Origin: Plasmodium brasilianum
Taxonomy: Eukaryota > Apicomplexa > Aconoidasida > Haemosporida > Plasmodiidae
Reading direction: 5' to 3'
Assembly (NCBI RefSeq): GCF_023973825.1
Contig: NC_090115.1
Coordinates: forward strand, 620,001-684,000
Length of the DNA stretch: 64,000 bases
Positions 9,188 through 22,700 of this stretch are shown piece by piece. The notes beneath the pieces were generated by a model. The model worked only from the letters and a program-made list of their open reading frames with translations. It had not been told where the DNA came from and ran no database searches. How positions within the stretch are numbered: position 1 is the stretch's first letter; each line of letters begins with the position of its first letter. Both the position numbers and the translations under genes were made by a program.

Positions 9188-12100
9188 ATGAAGATTCATA
9201 ACATTGGTGAAGAGTCGATCCATAACATCTGCAGTAGCCAAGTTATATTTACGTTAAGTAGTGTCGTAAAAGAATTAGTGGAAAATTCGATAGATGCAGG
9301 TGCAAACGAAATAAAAATAAAACTAGTAGAAAATGGAATAAAATTAATAGAGGTTAATGATAATGGGATAGGAATAAAAAGAGTAAATTTTGAAAATGTT
9401 TGTGCTAGACATGCTACATCGAAAATAAGTGAATTTAATGATATACAAAATTCTTTAAATACCTTAGGATTTAGAGGGGAAGCATTAAATTCATTATGTA
9501 TGTTAAGTGATGTACATATTACTACAAAAAACGATGACTGTAGTGATCATGGTTATTTATTAAAATTTGATAAACTAGGAAAATTATATCATGAGGAGCC
9601 AATAGCTAGATTAAGAGGTACTACAGTTAGTTGTGAAAATATTTTTAAAAATATCCCAATAAGAAAAAAAGATTTCATAAAAAATATCAAAACTCAATTA
9701 TCTGATTTATTACTTTTGATGCAACAATATGCTATAATTTATTATCATATAAAATTTGTTATTTATAATGTGGTTACTATTAAAGGGCATACAAAAAATA
9801 TGAACTTGCTAATAACAAATGGAAATGAAAATATAAAAAAAAATTTCTATTCTATATATGGGAAAAAAAATATCGGGAATTTAATTGAACTAAATATTGA
9901 TAATGAAGAATGGAAAATTAGAGGGTATATTAGTGATAACAATAGTGGAAGAAGAGATAAAGATTTACAGTTCTATTATATGAATAGTAGACCTGTACAT
10001 ATATTAAAAAATGTTAATAAAATTATTAACACTATTTATAGAGAATTTAACAGTAGATTATATCCCATTATTATTTGTAATATTCTGGCTGATCCAAAAA
10101 ATGTAGATGTTAATGTGACACCTGATAAGAGGGAAATATTCTTTACTTTTGAAAACGAAATGTGTGAGCAAATTAAATTAGCGCTTGTTAAGTTACTTAC
10201 TCCAAAAACCAGTAATCTAATTGATACACAAATTGGTGATTATTTTTTAAAAGTTAACAATATCGCACCCGCCAAAAATAATTATGCAGTGAAAACGGAA
10301 AACCATCAAGTGCTTTTAGAAGGGCAATCAAATGGCAATGTTGTTGGTATGAGCAGTTGTGCAAGGGCGCAAAATGGGTTCTTAAAAGAGGAGGATGTGT
10401 GTATTGGTAATTCGTATAGTAATGGCAGTGGGAGCGATTATGTTAACGGTGCTAACTACATCAGTGGTAACAATAAATATAGGTGTACTCACGAAGATGG
10501 AGCGTCGTACGAAAGAGACGAGGCTCATAGCGCACAGGTGAAAATACTCAATATGTGCGATGCGCATTGCACAAATGGTGAAGTGAAAAATGATAGAAAT
10601 AACATAACCTTTTCCAATCCTGACTGTTCAGGTAATATGAACAAAGATATGCAGAAAAAAAAATATAAAGATTTGAGCTATCAACAGAATTGTGCTATAA
10701 GTGAATATGCTCCTACCACAGTTGTTAAAAGTGATCCAGATAATTATAAGGAATGCAGAAATGTATATTTTCCAACAGATAAGGAACAAAATGATTTTTA
10801 TGATTCCTCAGGAATTAATGTAAAAAGTGAAAATGATAGCAGAGAAAATAATGTGTACTCCTATTCTTGTGCACAAATTGACCAAACCATTGTAAGTAGT
10901 GAAAAAATACGTCAAGAAAAGGAACTGTCAAACAATGGCGAAGCGGACTACTGGAGCCAATCGAAACGGATCGAGCGGCCTAATATGCCCACACAAGGTA
11001 AAGCTAACAATTACAATTACAACGTGGAAAATGTTCACAGCAACACAGACACATGCTCATATATAAAAGGTGGATATTATGACGACTCCAAGGTTTACGA
11101 GTACAAACTGGAAGGCGGTGACAACAACGAGATGTACGAGTATAAACAGGAAGGTGGTGACAACGAGGGGGTATACGAATACAAACTGGAAGGCGGTGAC
11201 AACGAGGGGGTGTACGAATACAAACTGGAAGGCAATGACAATAAAGGGGTATACGAATACAAACTGGAAGATGGTAACGACGAAGGGGTATACGAACATA
11301 AACTGGATAGCGGCAAGAATGAGGGGGTGCATGAGCATAAACTGGATAGGGGAAAGAACGAGGGGGTGTACGAGTACAAATTAAAAAATGAAGAGGAAGA
11401 ACAAAATAATAGAATAAATGAAAACGGTGAGGACTACTCCTTTGATGATTTAAAAGAGAATATAAGAAACAGCTGTATTAAGAACATTCCTATAGACATT
11501 AACATGTATATCAATAGGGAAAAAATGAAGAGGGGTTTTGACTATGATCAAATACATGTAATAAATTTAACAAATAGTGAAAAAATTAAGAATATTATTT
11601 TTCATAAAATGAAAGAGGAGGTAAAAGTAAATAATTATTTATGTTTAACAGATGACAAACAGGAAAATGAATATAAAGATTTATTTAATAGTAGTTTAAA
11701 TCTAAGCGAAAGTAGTAGTACCCGCAATAGTAGTGATATTAATGCCATAAATAACAGTAGTGAAGATATTAACTTTAACAATATTGATGAAAAACAGAAG
11801 GACTTATATTTTAAATCAAATTTGTTCGATAAGTTAAAAATATGTGGACAATTTAACAAAGGATTTGTCATATCAAAAATTGATTTATTATATTTTAAAA
11901 ATAGGAATAACCAAGAGGAGGAGGGAGAATTTAATAAAAATTATGATGGCACAGATTGTTATGAGGAAAAAAATGATAAGAGAAGTAACTATGCTTTATT
12001 TATAATAGATCAACATGCAGCTGATGAAAAATCAAACTTTGAAAAATATAATAAAGTATTCACAATGAAATCTCAAAAATTAATAAGTAAAATTGATTTG

Positions 12101-12949
12101 GAATTAAGTCCTGCACAAATACATATTGTTGAGAAAAATTTTGAAATATTTTTACAAAATGGATTTGAAGTTGAAATAGTTGAAGAACCAATTCATAAAA
12201 AAAGAAAAGTAACAGATATTACATCATACACGGAGGAAGAAACACTTATGGAGATAAAAGTGTATTTATTATCATTGCCTGTATTTAATGGGAAAATATT
12301 AGAAGTAGTGGATTTTATGTCCCTGTTGCATCATTTAACAGAATATCCCATAACGTATGATAAACATCATTTCGAATTATTCATCAAAAATAAGGATCAA
12401 CCAAATAAAAAAACAGACACATGGTTTAATTATAACTTCCCGAGACCACAAAAGGTTTGGAGGATCCTGGCATCCAAGTAGGCGCGAGCGCAGGAAAAAT
12501 GAGCGCACCCAAATTTGTATTTGCATATCCAAATTTGTATTTATACACGTACAATTGCATCTATTCACCTACAATTGCATTTGCGCTCATCTTTTCTCTT
12601 ATATTCACATTTAAATTTCCCCCCCCCCCCACATCGCAGGGCCTGTCGAAACGCAATTATGGTTGGTAAGACACTAAATATCACAGAGATGATAAAGATA
12701 AAAAAAAAGTTGAGTGTACTGAAAAATCCGTGGAACTGCCCCCATGGCAGACCTACGATAAAGTATGTCATAAATGACATTGATATAAAAAACTGTTATA
12801 AAAATTACTACTTAAAATTATACGACGAAATTACAAATTTAATAATAACGAAAAATTACGAAGCATACAAATATTTATTTCATAATCATATTTTTTTTTT
12901 AATTATGTCTACTAAGCCATTATTGGGCCCAGTTTTAAAGTTTCATTAA
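9188..12949 (+). CDS. PMS1: DNA mismatch repair protein PMS1 (MutL-alpha endonuclease subunit)
   Basis: Two exons: 9188-12477 and 12640-12949 (donor aa|GTAGGC, acceptor gcag). They join in frame to give about 1,199 residues. N-terminal GHKL ATPase motifs: KELVENSIDAGA, DNGIGI, ATSKI and LGFRGEAL, then the MutL transducer fold up to about residue 335. A long low-complexity linker includes eight 14-residue repeats (about 635-732). The C-terminal dimerisation/endonuclease domain has DQHAADEKSNFE (about 941), which fits DQHA(X)2E(X)4E, plus ACRNAIM and CPHGRP (about 1130) from exon 2, the metal-site motifs. Known: these motifs mark the nicking-competent PMS2/yeast-Pms1 type, partner of MLH1 in nuclear mismatch repair. 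Without the intron the protein would stop at ASK and lose the metal-site motifs, so splicing is essential for activity. Start is the first ATG, with the domain beginning at once. Confidence 0.95.
11084..11385 (+). repeat. 42-bp coding tandem repeat inside PMS1
   Basis: About seven to eight in-frame copies of a 14-residue unit (consensus VYEYKLEGGDNEG) in the linker between the ATPase and endonuclease domains. The last copies diverge to EHKLDSGKNEG. Copy number is likely polymorphic. Confidence 0.93.
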
Positions 12950-13762
12950 TTTATGTACGTCCTTTTTTGAAGCAAAAGGGAGCAAAAAGAAAAAAAATAA
13001 TAAATAAAAGCACAAACGTAAAAAGGAACATAAACAGTTAAAAAAATAAAAGCACAAATAGTAATAGTAACAGCAACTGAAACAGTAACACTACACAAAA
13101 ATATCGTTCAGCGGTGTACCTATTTAAAACTGCATATAAAATACTTGACATATTTTATTCCATTTCCCGTAATTTACTCCATCTTTCATAATTTATTACG
13201 AAGTACATCTATTTTTTCCCGACTTGTGCAGGCATTTATTTTGTTTACAATTCCATGCATATGATTAATTACGTTTATAAGTACACTGCTATTTACTAAT
13301 CACTTTGTGTAAAATAATTAATTTTTAATTTTATTGATAAATATTCAATGACTATGCAAATATTTTAGCTTCTTTAAATTAATATATACTTTTTTAATAA
13401 ATTTTAATACTCCTCAAAAGGGGAAGCATATAATAATTTTTTTTTTTTTTTTTTTTAAGACTTATCTATATTGGCTCTACTACTAAAAAACCTAAATGGA
13501 GAGAATTAAAAAACAAAAAAAATTAGATATATATTATATATATATATATATATATACCACACACACACACATAAACATATACTCGTACACATATATAAAT
13601 GTATAACTAAAAATTAAAAGGAAGGAGAAAAGGATTAGCTATTTTAGTTATGATATTTATTGTTATGAAATGAAAGGGAAAGCATAAAATACTCACGTAA
13701 GCGCATATGCACAAATATATAAGTTCAAAGGTTCATGTCCTTTTCTCCCCTCTTCGTTCCAT
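12950..13762. other. convergent intergenic region
   Basis: Lies between the 3' ends of PMS1 (+) and the giant gene (-). Contains a T run at about 13439-13457, a TA tract and a CA tract near 13535-13572. No gene or RNA recognised. Confidence 0.6.
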
Positions 13763-16700
13763 TTAGTACCTGTATTTTTTTAAGAGGGATTGTGTTAACT
13801 TAATCCACAAGTAGACAATAAATTTTTGCTCATTTTTGTTCAAAAAGGTTGTTCTTGTGTTTGTGTTTTTGTTTGTGCTTGAGTTTTCATTTGCGTATGC
13901 ATTCGCGTTTGTGCTGCAAATAGACTGAAAGATAAAATACTGGTAATAAAAGAGCATCAAGTACAAATCGTAACTCCTCAACTTTTTCTTAAAATACTTT
14001 CTTAAATCCTCATAATAGAGTTGTATTTTACTAATATTTAATTCTTCTTCTTTCATTAGTTTATAAATAACAGTCTGGTAGTAAAAGTCATACACATCCA
14101 CAGTACGTTTGTACAAATCTAAGAAGCTTAGAAAAAAAAGCGGAAATTGATCACATTCATAGCTAACTTGTTCGTTTGTACAATAAGTTTGATTTTGAGA
14201 ATAATCAAATTTATTTGGGGAGAAATTAATACTATGCTCTTTGTTTTCTGTATTAGCATACACATCATTTGTGCTCATTTCATCCTCAGTGTTGCTATTA
14301 TGACCACTCTTCTGACATTTATTAAAATGATAATATTGCATATGTAAGCTTCTAAGAAAGTCTGCGTTGTACTTATTGTTATGATAATTATGTAAATAAA
14401 AGCATATTTTCATATTGTTATCAACTGCATAACGGTTTGTGCTTATGTTTCTTTTGTGCAAATATTTATTGACCCCTCTCAAAAATCTATCATCTTTATC
14501 AGTGCACAAAAAAAAATTGTTACACAATATATCTTTCATTAAATATTCCTCGATGGTACTTTTTATTTTAACATCATTCCTGTACCAGTTCCACATCCTA
14601 CTTTTATTGCCTAACAGTTCATCTGCCTCATTTAAATCATTATTCATATATAATTTTAAAATGGTTTTATACTTTATAAAATGTTGAAAGAAATTAAAAT
14701 AATTAGCAAAAAATATTAATATGAGTATCCCTTCCTCCTCCCCTTTCATTTCCTCTTCATCATCTTCTTCATATTCATCATCTTTTTTTCCTTCCCCTTG
14801 TGCATTTTTCGTACAATAACTTATTTCAATATCCCAGTATCTCAAAATATATACTGCGTATTTCTCCAAGTTGATCATTTTTGACTTTCTATAAATTTTT
14901 TTAAAATGTTTTTCACAGTTTTCATTATTATTTAATTTATTTATGTAGTATGAAAGAAACCCCTTACCATATTCATTTAAGATGGTTTCTCTTGTCTTGG
15001 AAGTATTAAACTGGAAGTCTTCGTCTTCGTCGTTACTCATGTCAGCATGGTCCAGTTTTACTAAATGATCATCATTAGTACCATTGTTCTCCGTTTCTTT
15101 TTCCCCTCTTAATGTATCACTCACAAAATGATTATAATTATGATGGTTAAATCCATTAGAAGTTAAGTCTATTTTACCTTGTACTTTCCTACTGTTACTA
15201 CTGTCTGGTTCATACAAACGTCTGCTGTCCATACTTTCAACATTTTCTTGTGTATAACCTTCTTCTTCACAATCGTTATAACCTTTCTTGTTTTTCTTTA
15301 GTGCATTTTCACTTGTGTTGTATGCTGCTTCATTAGAACTTAAACCATCTACCATTTTAAAAGCGGCATTGTAACTGGCGTTGTAACTGGTGTTGTTACT
15401 TCCATTGTACATGACCCCGCCTTCACCTACTAGCACATCCCTTTTATTATCGTCACTCAAATTCTTAGTAACTTCTAAGGAGTAATATTTTAGCGTTTCA
15501 TTTAATTCGCTTGAACAGCTATCAGAGGAGGAGTATAGGTCATCCATACTAGTAATTCCCTCATCAATATTACCATCTCTTCCCCCTTTAGAACAATTTT
15601 TACACAAAAATGTAATTTCGTACCTTTCTTTTATATAATTTGCATTAAATATATGATACCACTCGTTATCTGTAAGTATTTGCTTTATGGTTTGGTAATA
15701 TTCCCATTCTTTAAAGGAGCTTATATTGTAAGTTAAAATGACTAGAAGGACATTAATAAATGATGATATTTTTTTTTGAAATAGATATTTCTTTTCCTTT
15801 TCTGATTTTTTAAAACTCTTTTCCTGTAGTATATTTTTTTTATTTGATTTTACTATGGCATAATTACATGTAAAGAAGTATAGTATATCACTTTTTATGC
15901 TTTTCAATACACTCATTTCATCTTCAATGTTTAGACGATTACCTATCATGATTTTACAAACTAGCACAATGGATTTAGCACAGTTCATTAAAATTTTTAA
16001 ATATATTTTACTTAAAATATTTCTAATTCGGTCGTATGTTTCTTTATTTATAAAACCTAAGACGCTTTTTTGATTTTCCTCTAGCACTAAGTCATAGTCC
16101 TTCATATATTCGTTAATCATACTTTGCATCTTTTTAAAAATTAGTATATAAGACACGTTCACAGGCATTACGTTACCAGTACCACTGCTTCTGCTACCAC
16201 TTGCACTACTGAAGAATAGTTCCACACAGTACTCAACCAGAAACAACATGCTCATGTACACAAACTCGTAACCCCTTACATAAGTTGTATGAACGAAGTC
16301 TAATATTAGATAAACGAATTCATGCACATCGTGTTTTATCATTACTTCCTTATTAGCGTTAATAAATACATAATGTTTTTCTTTATTAAAGTACAAATTA
16401 TTGACTGAGGGTAAAAATATATTAGTTAAATTGATAAATAGTAGTAGCACTAGGCTTTTCAATACACAAACCTTGTCATTAACCGTGTCATCTAGATTAA
16501 ATGTAGAATTAGAAATGAGTTTTACATTAACATTATCATTAGTATCATAAGAAGATTGAACAATCCTCCTTTTTGGTTCATTTTTAAAATAAAAACGAAC
16601 ATTTCTACTGTTCCCTTTGCACATATCCCCATTGTAGCTATATACATTCTTTTTAATATAATATATAACAAAGAGTAGTATAAAGAAGTGATAAAACAAG

Positions 16701-19700
16701 TAATCTCTTTGCTTTCTCTTCTTATTTTTTACTAATAAGTTAACTAGTACTTTCAAGGAATAAAAAAAATTTTGCCCCCCTAAGTTGTATAAATATTTAT
16801 AAATATGTTTAGCCCTTTCGTATATACCTACTATACTTACATTAAAGGAAAATTTTAAAAATAAAATACTGCTCAATTCATTCTTTATTATATTTTTTAC
16901 GACTACTTTGATGGATAAATAGTTTAAGCAAAAGTGGGTTATCACCCTATAACTTTTTTCACCCGCTTGTGAGCCTTTTGACACCCTTTCAATTTCTTCA
17001 ATCGTGTATTCATCTGTACGATTGTTGTTACTAACACTGTTATTGTTTCTGCTACTGCTGCTTTCGTTGCTTCCTGTGCTTCCTTTAGTGTAGTCATTCA
17101 AGTCCTTGTTCCATAATTCACTTTTGCAGAAAATTTTATGCATATCCGTAACAATAGCGTTCTCTTCATCTGCGTAAACACCCGCTAAGGTGGCATCTAT
17201 ACATGCACTAGCTTCACTCTTCTTTTCATCATATAAGGAATCTGCAAATGCAACTGCGACCTCGGCATCTCCTTGTTTCCCTTCACCATCGTCACTATCA
17301 CCACCGCCTTCACAGACACTTTCACTTTCGTACATACTTTCAACGTGTTTGTCTAGGTACATTTCCTCGTCAATATTAGTGGAGCTGTTAATGTGTAATA
17401 ACCCTCCGATGTTGTCTTCTTTTTCGCTTGAAGGAGCTTCCTGCCGAATACTATGTGCTCTCTCATTATCCCTTAGTTGATAACTCACATGAAGATGATT
17501 TATTGGTGTTTTTTGTAGTCTGTCATGTGCATTTTTATCCCTTTCAAACGCCATATCAAGAAAATGATATTTAAATGAATGCACATTTTTTTCGCTCAAT
17601 ACGGAAGCAACAAAACAGAAAAGGTCATTTATACAAAAATTATTCCTATGAACTGAAAAAAAAAAAGCGAGTTTCAAAAGTTTAAGAAGAATATATTTCA
17701 AATTAGTGTTGTCCCTTATCTGTGTTAAAAGGAGTAACAACAGCATGTCCAACTGGTATACATTATCTACAAGTAACTTAACGAAATGTTGGGGATAATA
17801 TATATTAAATTTATTGAGAAAGGCATAAAAATTTAAAAAGCTATTTATGCTTTTTTTTCCTAAAAATAGCCATTTGCTGAAATGTAATTCTATATCTTTC
17901 TGAACAATATTATACTGTATGTTCAAAAGATGGTCAAATAATTGTATTATATTGTCTTCACTTATTGACTCTTTTACTTTTACTGAGACGTGGTACATGT
18001 AAAAGTTTACGAACATACCGTGATACTTTCTATTAGCGCAAAACAATTTATGTATATTATTTTCAATATTTTTACAATTATTAATATTTTCAGCATTATT
18101 AATTTTTTCAAAAATGTGAAAACCATTTTTTTTTTTTAATATCATAAGTAACAAGTATTTTAAGTAATCATCCTCCGACGAGTCGAGTAAATCTTGCACA
18201 GTTTCATCATTCTGTTCACTTGAATAAAAAAAAGGATCAAAATATATATTTAAATGGTTTAGTAAAAAACATAAATCGTACAAATACGGAAATATATTAC
18301 ACTTATTGAACAAATCGGTCAAGTATTTATATGCCTCTTTTTTTCCCAAGTTATATATTTTCACTTGTTTATTATTCCTTTGAAGTAAACTTCTATATTT
18401 TTTTTGAAAATTCATATTTACATTCTCTACTTCGTTAATGTAAAAATTGAAGGGGTTTATAATTTTACATTTGTGTAGCATGCTGATTTTTCTACTATAT
18501 GAATCTTCCTCCTCTTTTTCGTCCATTATATGCAAATACGTTGAACTACCATTTTTCTGATTATTATAATATGCCTCTTTTGTGTTTTGTGTTTCATTTT
18601 TACAAAGTGGAAAACGTTCTATCTGGTGAGTGTTAGTAGTGGACCCAGGTAACTGTATCTGTATGTGCTTTGCCCATTTCCCTCTCTTTATAGGTTGGTT
18701 ATCCCTATTATTTGAGTAAGTACCATTTGTATCATGAATATAATTCATCTTTTGTGTGTTTTCCAACTCTATTTGCTCGTTCAAGAAAGTATATATATGT
18801 CTTACTTCAATTAATTTCTTTATTAGCTGATCTTTCGAAAATTTTTTGACTATTCTACTTACGGAAGAAAAGAGATTTCCAATACTAAAATTATAAAAGG
18901 ATATTTTTAAAAAATATACAGAGGCACACAAATAATACAGACATGTTTCATATATATAATATAATATCTTACAAACAAAATTTAAATTAAAAGTTAATTG
19001 GTGAAAATTTGTTAGTATGTAACAAAGCAATGAATTTTTTTCCATTTTTTGGAAGAAATTTAAAATTTCTTTTTCTGTTTCTATTTCAAACATATATTGA
19101 AGTCTCTTTTCTTTTTTGGTATGTTCATTACTGAATATGTTATGTTTGTGAATAAATAAATCTTCTGCATTTTTATTTATTTTATTATCACCTAACTGTA
19201 AATTAAAGGAAATGCAATTCTCCTCTCTAATGGAATTGTACTTAACATATAGCAAATTCATTTTCGATATATCTACAACTTTTATTAAGACTTCTAAAAT
19301 TTCATCACACGCTTTTTTGTCTAGTTTTTCTACAATATTTTTTTTATAATTATCTTCAAACAATAACTTTTTAATATCAATTTGGTTAATTTTGTGCATG
19401 TTCAAGTAGTGTAGTAGGTACCTTAAAATTATTAATATGCAAACTAATTTTTTTAAAAATAGCTTATCCTCCTTTTCCTGGATGTTTTCACTTTTTTCAT
19501 CTATTATGCTAGAATCGTACACACTAAACAGGAAGGTGTCAAATATGCTAATTTTTCTATTAACGGAAATTGAACAGTTGAGAATAATTTTTTTTATAAA
19601 AATATAAATGAAGGGATAATCTTCTCTCATTAGGATATACACAAAAGCAAAGTACATGTCGTTATAAAGTAATGAATTGTACATGCTGCTTCTATCGTTA

Positions 19701-22700
19701 AGAATATTATTATCATTCTGATCCTCCTTCGTTTTATCCTTTTCCATATTGAAGTAATGTAAATGTAGGTTGGCTACTTCCGTGTCCTGGTTTGAGGCCA
19801 CCCCGTTTTCGAATACTTCGTGTGTGGCTATATCGTTTGCATCTACCTTGTCTTCTTCTGATTCACCCATTCCTTCCTCTCCTTCCGTTTCTTTCTCTTC
19901 TTTCTCTTCTTTCTCTTCTTCCTCTTCTTCCTCTCCTTCCGTTTCTTTCTCTTCTTTCTCTTCTTCCTCTTCTTCCTCTACTCCCTCTTCTATCCCTTCT
20001 TCCCCTTTCAAGAATTTCTTCACTTTATTAACCGTTTTAATAACACCATCCAGATCCCATAGGGAAACATTATGTTTGTTAATTTTCTTGCTCACATTTT
20101 TTAGCGCAAAAGTTAGTGCGTTGTTACTGTAACTGCTGTTCCTATTATGCCTACTGTTCCTGTTGTTACTACAGTTACTACTGTCACTATTGTTATTTCT
20201 CTTACTACTGTTACTACTAACATTACCGTTATTCCCTTTTTTGCCACTACATATGCTATTTCCCTCATTTAAATACGAATCATCCTTGTTTTCAAGACAT
20301 TCGCCAACTTTTTCTGCTTCCAATACTGTCCATTTGTTGTGTTGCTGATTTTCACTCCTTCCTACATCGCTGTAGTAGTACATATGCTTTCCATCTTGTT
20401 TATTTTTGTACCTAAGTCCTCCAACATGTCCACTTACGCATTCATTTATTTTACTCTCATTGTACTGGCTCTCTTGAAAGAGATCTTCTTCCATTCTCCG
20501 TTTTTCACCATTGTGGTTATATACTACATTATATGTGTCAACATGTTCCTTCACCTTCAAGTCATTATCATCATCAGATAGTTGCTCCATCAGCTCTTCC
20601 TCCTCTCGACAATGATCACTTCTTATTGTGCTACCACTAGCTTGACTTTTCTGCTCTTTCTCAAAACCTACGATGCTGCTATGGTAACTAATATTAAAAA
20701 ATTCATTTTTATTTTCACCATCGATTTGACATTCGTACATACTCTTCCTATGAATGTACTTTCCGGTGTAATATGTTTCGTTAATACTATTATCCAAGCA
20801 TTTTCTCTCGTCAAAATGGTCGTAATCGTAGGAATCGTTGTGCTCATCATAATAGTCATAATCATCATAATAGTCACGATTGTCATAATCATTGTAATTA
20901 TTGTGCGCTTCACCCAAGTTAAATTTATTTAAACCATCATGATAGTCGTCAAAAATGTGTTCATCTGAGTGAGTACTGTAATTCGTACAAATGACGTTGG
21001 AAATACCATCACGCTGATGTAACGCTGGTTTTATTTTTTTATCTTCCAGCTTCTCCAACTCGTCAATCTTATTCAACTCTTTTCTTTCATATATTATGTC
21101 TATTTCATTTTGTGCATTTAATTGGTGAGTAACTCGTTCGTAATCCTCTATACCAATATTGTGCTCACTTATGTGTGATATTTTTCCCCTTTGTAAATTA
21201 CTTCTCTCTTTAGAAGTACTACGAGTTGTTATACCATTTTTATATTTTAAATGAAAGTTGTTCTTTTCAATTCTATCCATGTAGCAGTTGTTATACAGTT
21301 CATCAGTTTTTCCTTCTACAAGTTTATCAAACGTCTTTATTATTTCATTTTTCTCTTTACAGTTGCTTGTGTGCTCCTTACTGTTATCGTTAATATCGCT
21401 TATGTACTCATGCCCACCGTCTGTTCCATTCTCTATAATCATTTCGTTTTTTTCCTGACTTACGGTAGCATTTAATATATTATTCACATATATGCCACTT
21501 TCATCCGTTTGATCTATGTTGTAGTTATTATGCATATTTAATGGTTTGTTTCCCTTGACTTGGTTCCCACCACTCGTACGCCCAATATTTGTATCTTTCA
21601 TATGCACCACACTCTTCACATGTTTCGTATCCTTATCCCCCTTCGCCTTTTTTGCTTTATTTTTTTCATCCATTGCTGTCTCCTCTAGAAACTCATAAAG
21701 TGATGTGAACTTTTTCTTATACTGGTTGTTCCCGAGACGGTAGTCCATGCTTCTTCCTCTTCTGCTTCCTCCTCTTTTTCCCTCTACTTCTGCGTCAACA
21801 TATTTTCTCCTTTTCACGAGAGACTTATATATAATACTCAAACAAGGTGAATAATTTAAAGACAGACATGAAAAAAGGAACATGCATAAATTGTAAATAT
21901 AACTAACCGGCTGTTTTGAAAAGTTGGCGTAATATATAACTACATTTTCAACAAACTGTTTCTGCCTGTTTTTTAACTTATCATCTCGAAATAATATTAT
22001 AAAAAGAATCAGATAAAAAGAAATAATGTTTGTTTTTTCCTTTAATTGTAATATGTACAGAACAAACAAGATACAGCTCATCAATTGGTCACTTTGACCA
22101 CTTTGGTCAGTTTTTATTTCTAACAGCTTTATTAATTTTAGAGTTTTTCTATAATTATAACATGTACATATATCATTTTCAATGATATTTTTAAATATAT
22201 TAAATTTATTCTTTTCTATCATAATTTTAATATAGCTATCATAAACAATAGTTCTATAAAAAAAGGAAAACCCCTTTTTTTCTCCAATACCCCTTTTCCT
22301 CTTAAGGGTAATGTCACCACTGCTTTTTTTCTCATATGACTGAGAAATTAATTTAGAAAAGGATTTATATATATCTTCGCTTGATGATACCATTTGATTT
22401 TGTCTTCCATTTAAGTGCTCATTAAATGTTATGCACTTCTTCTTATTTATAATATTTTGAATATGTAGTAGGACTCTAAGATTAGTAAGTAGTTCTTTAT
22501 TCTTTTTAAAATTAGCCAAACTAATTTCGTCCGAATAAACTTTTTTCAAAAAATTATAAAAGTCCATAAAATGTTCATGTGCTGTTATACTTTTTACTCT
22601 ATTCACAATTAGGTAATTAACTATATATGTAAACCCTTCATCTTGCTTATTTAACTCTTTGTAATTTTTATAATAAAACTTTATAAAAGCATACAAATAT

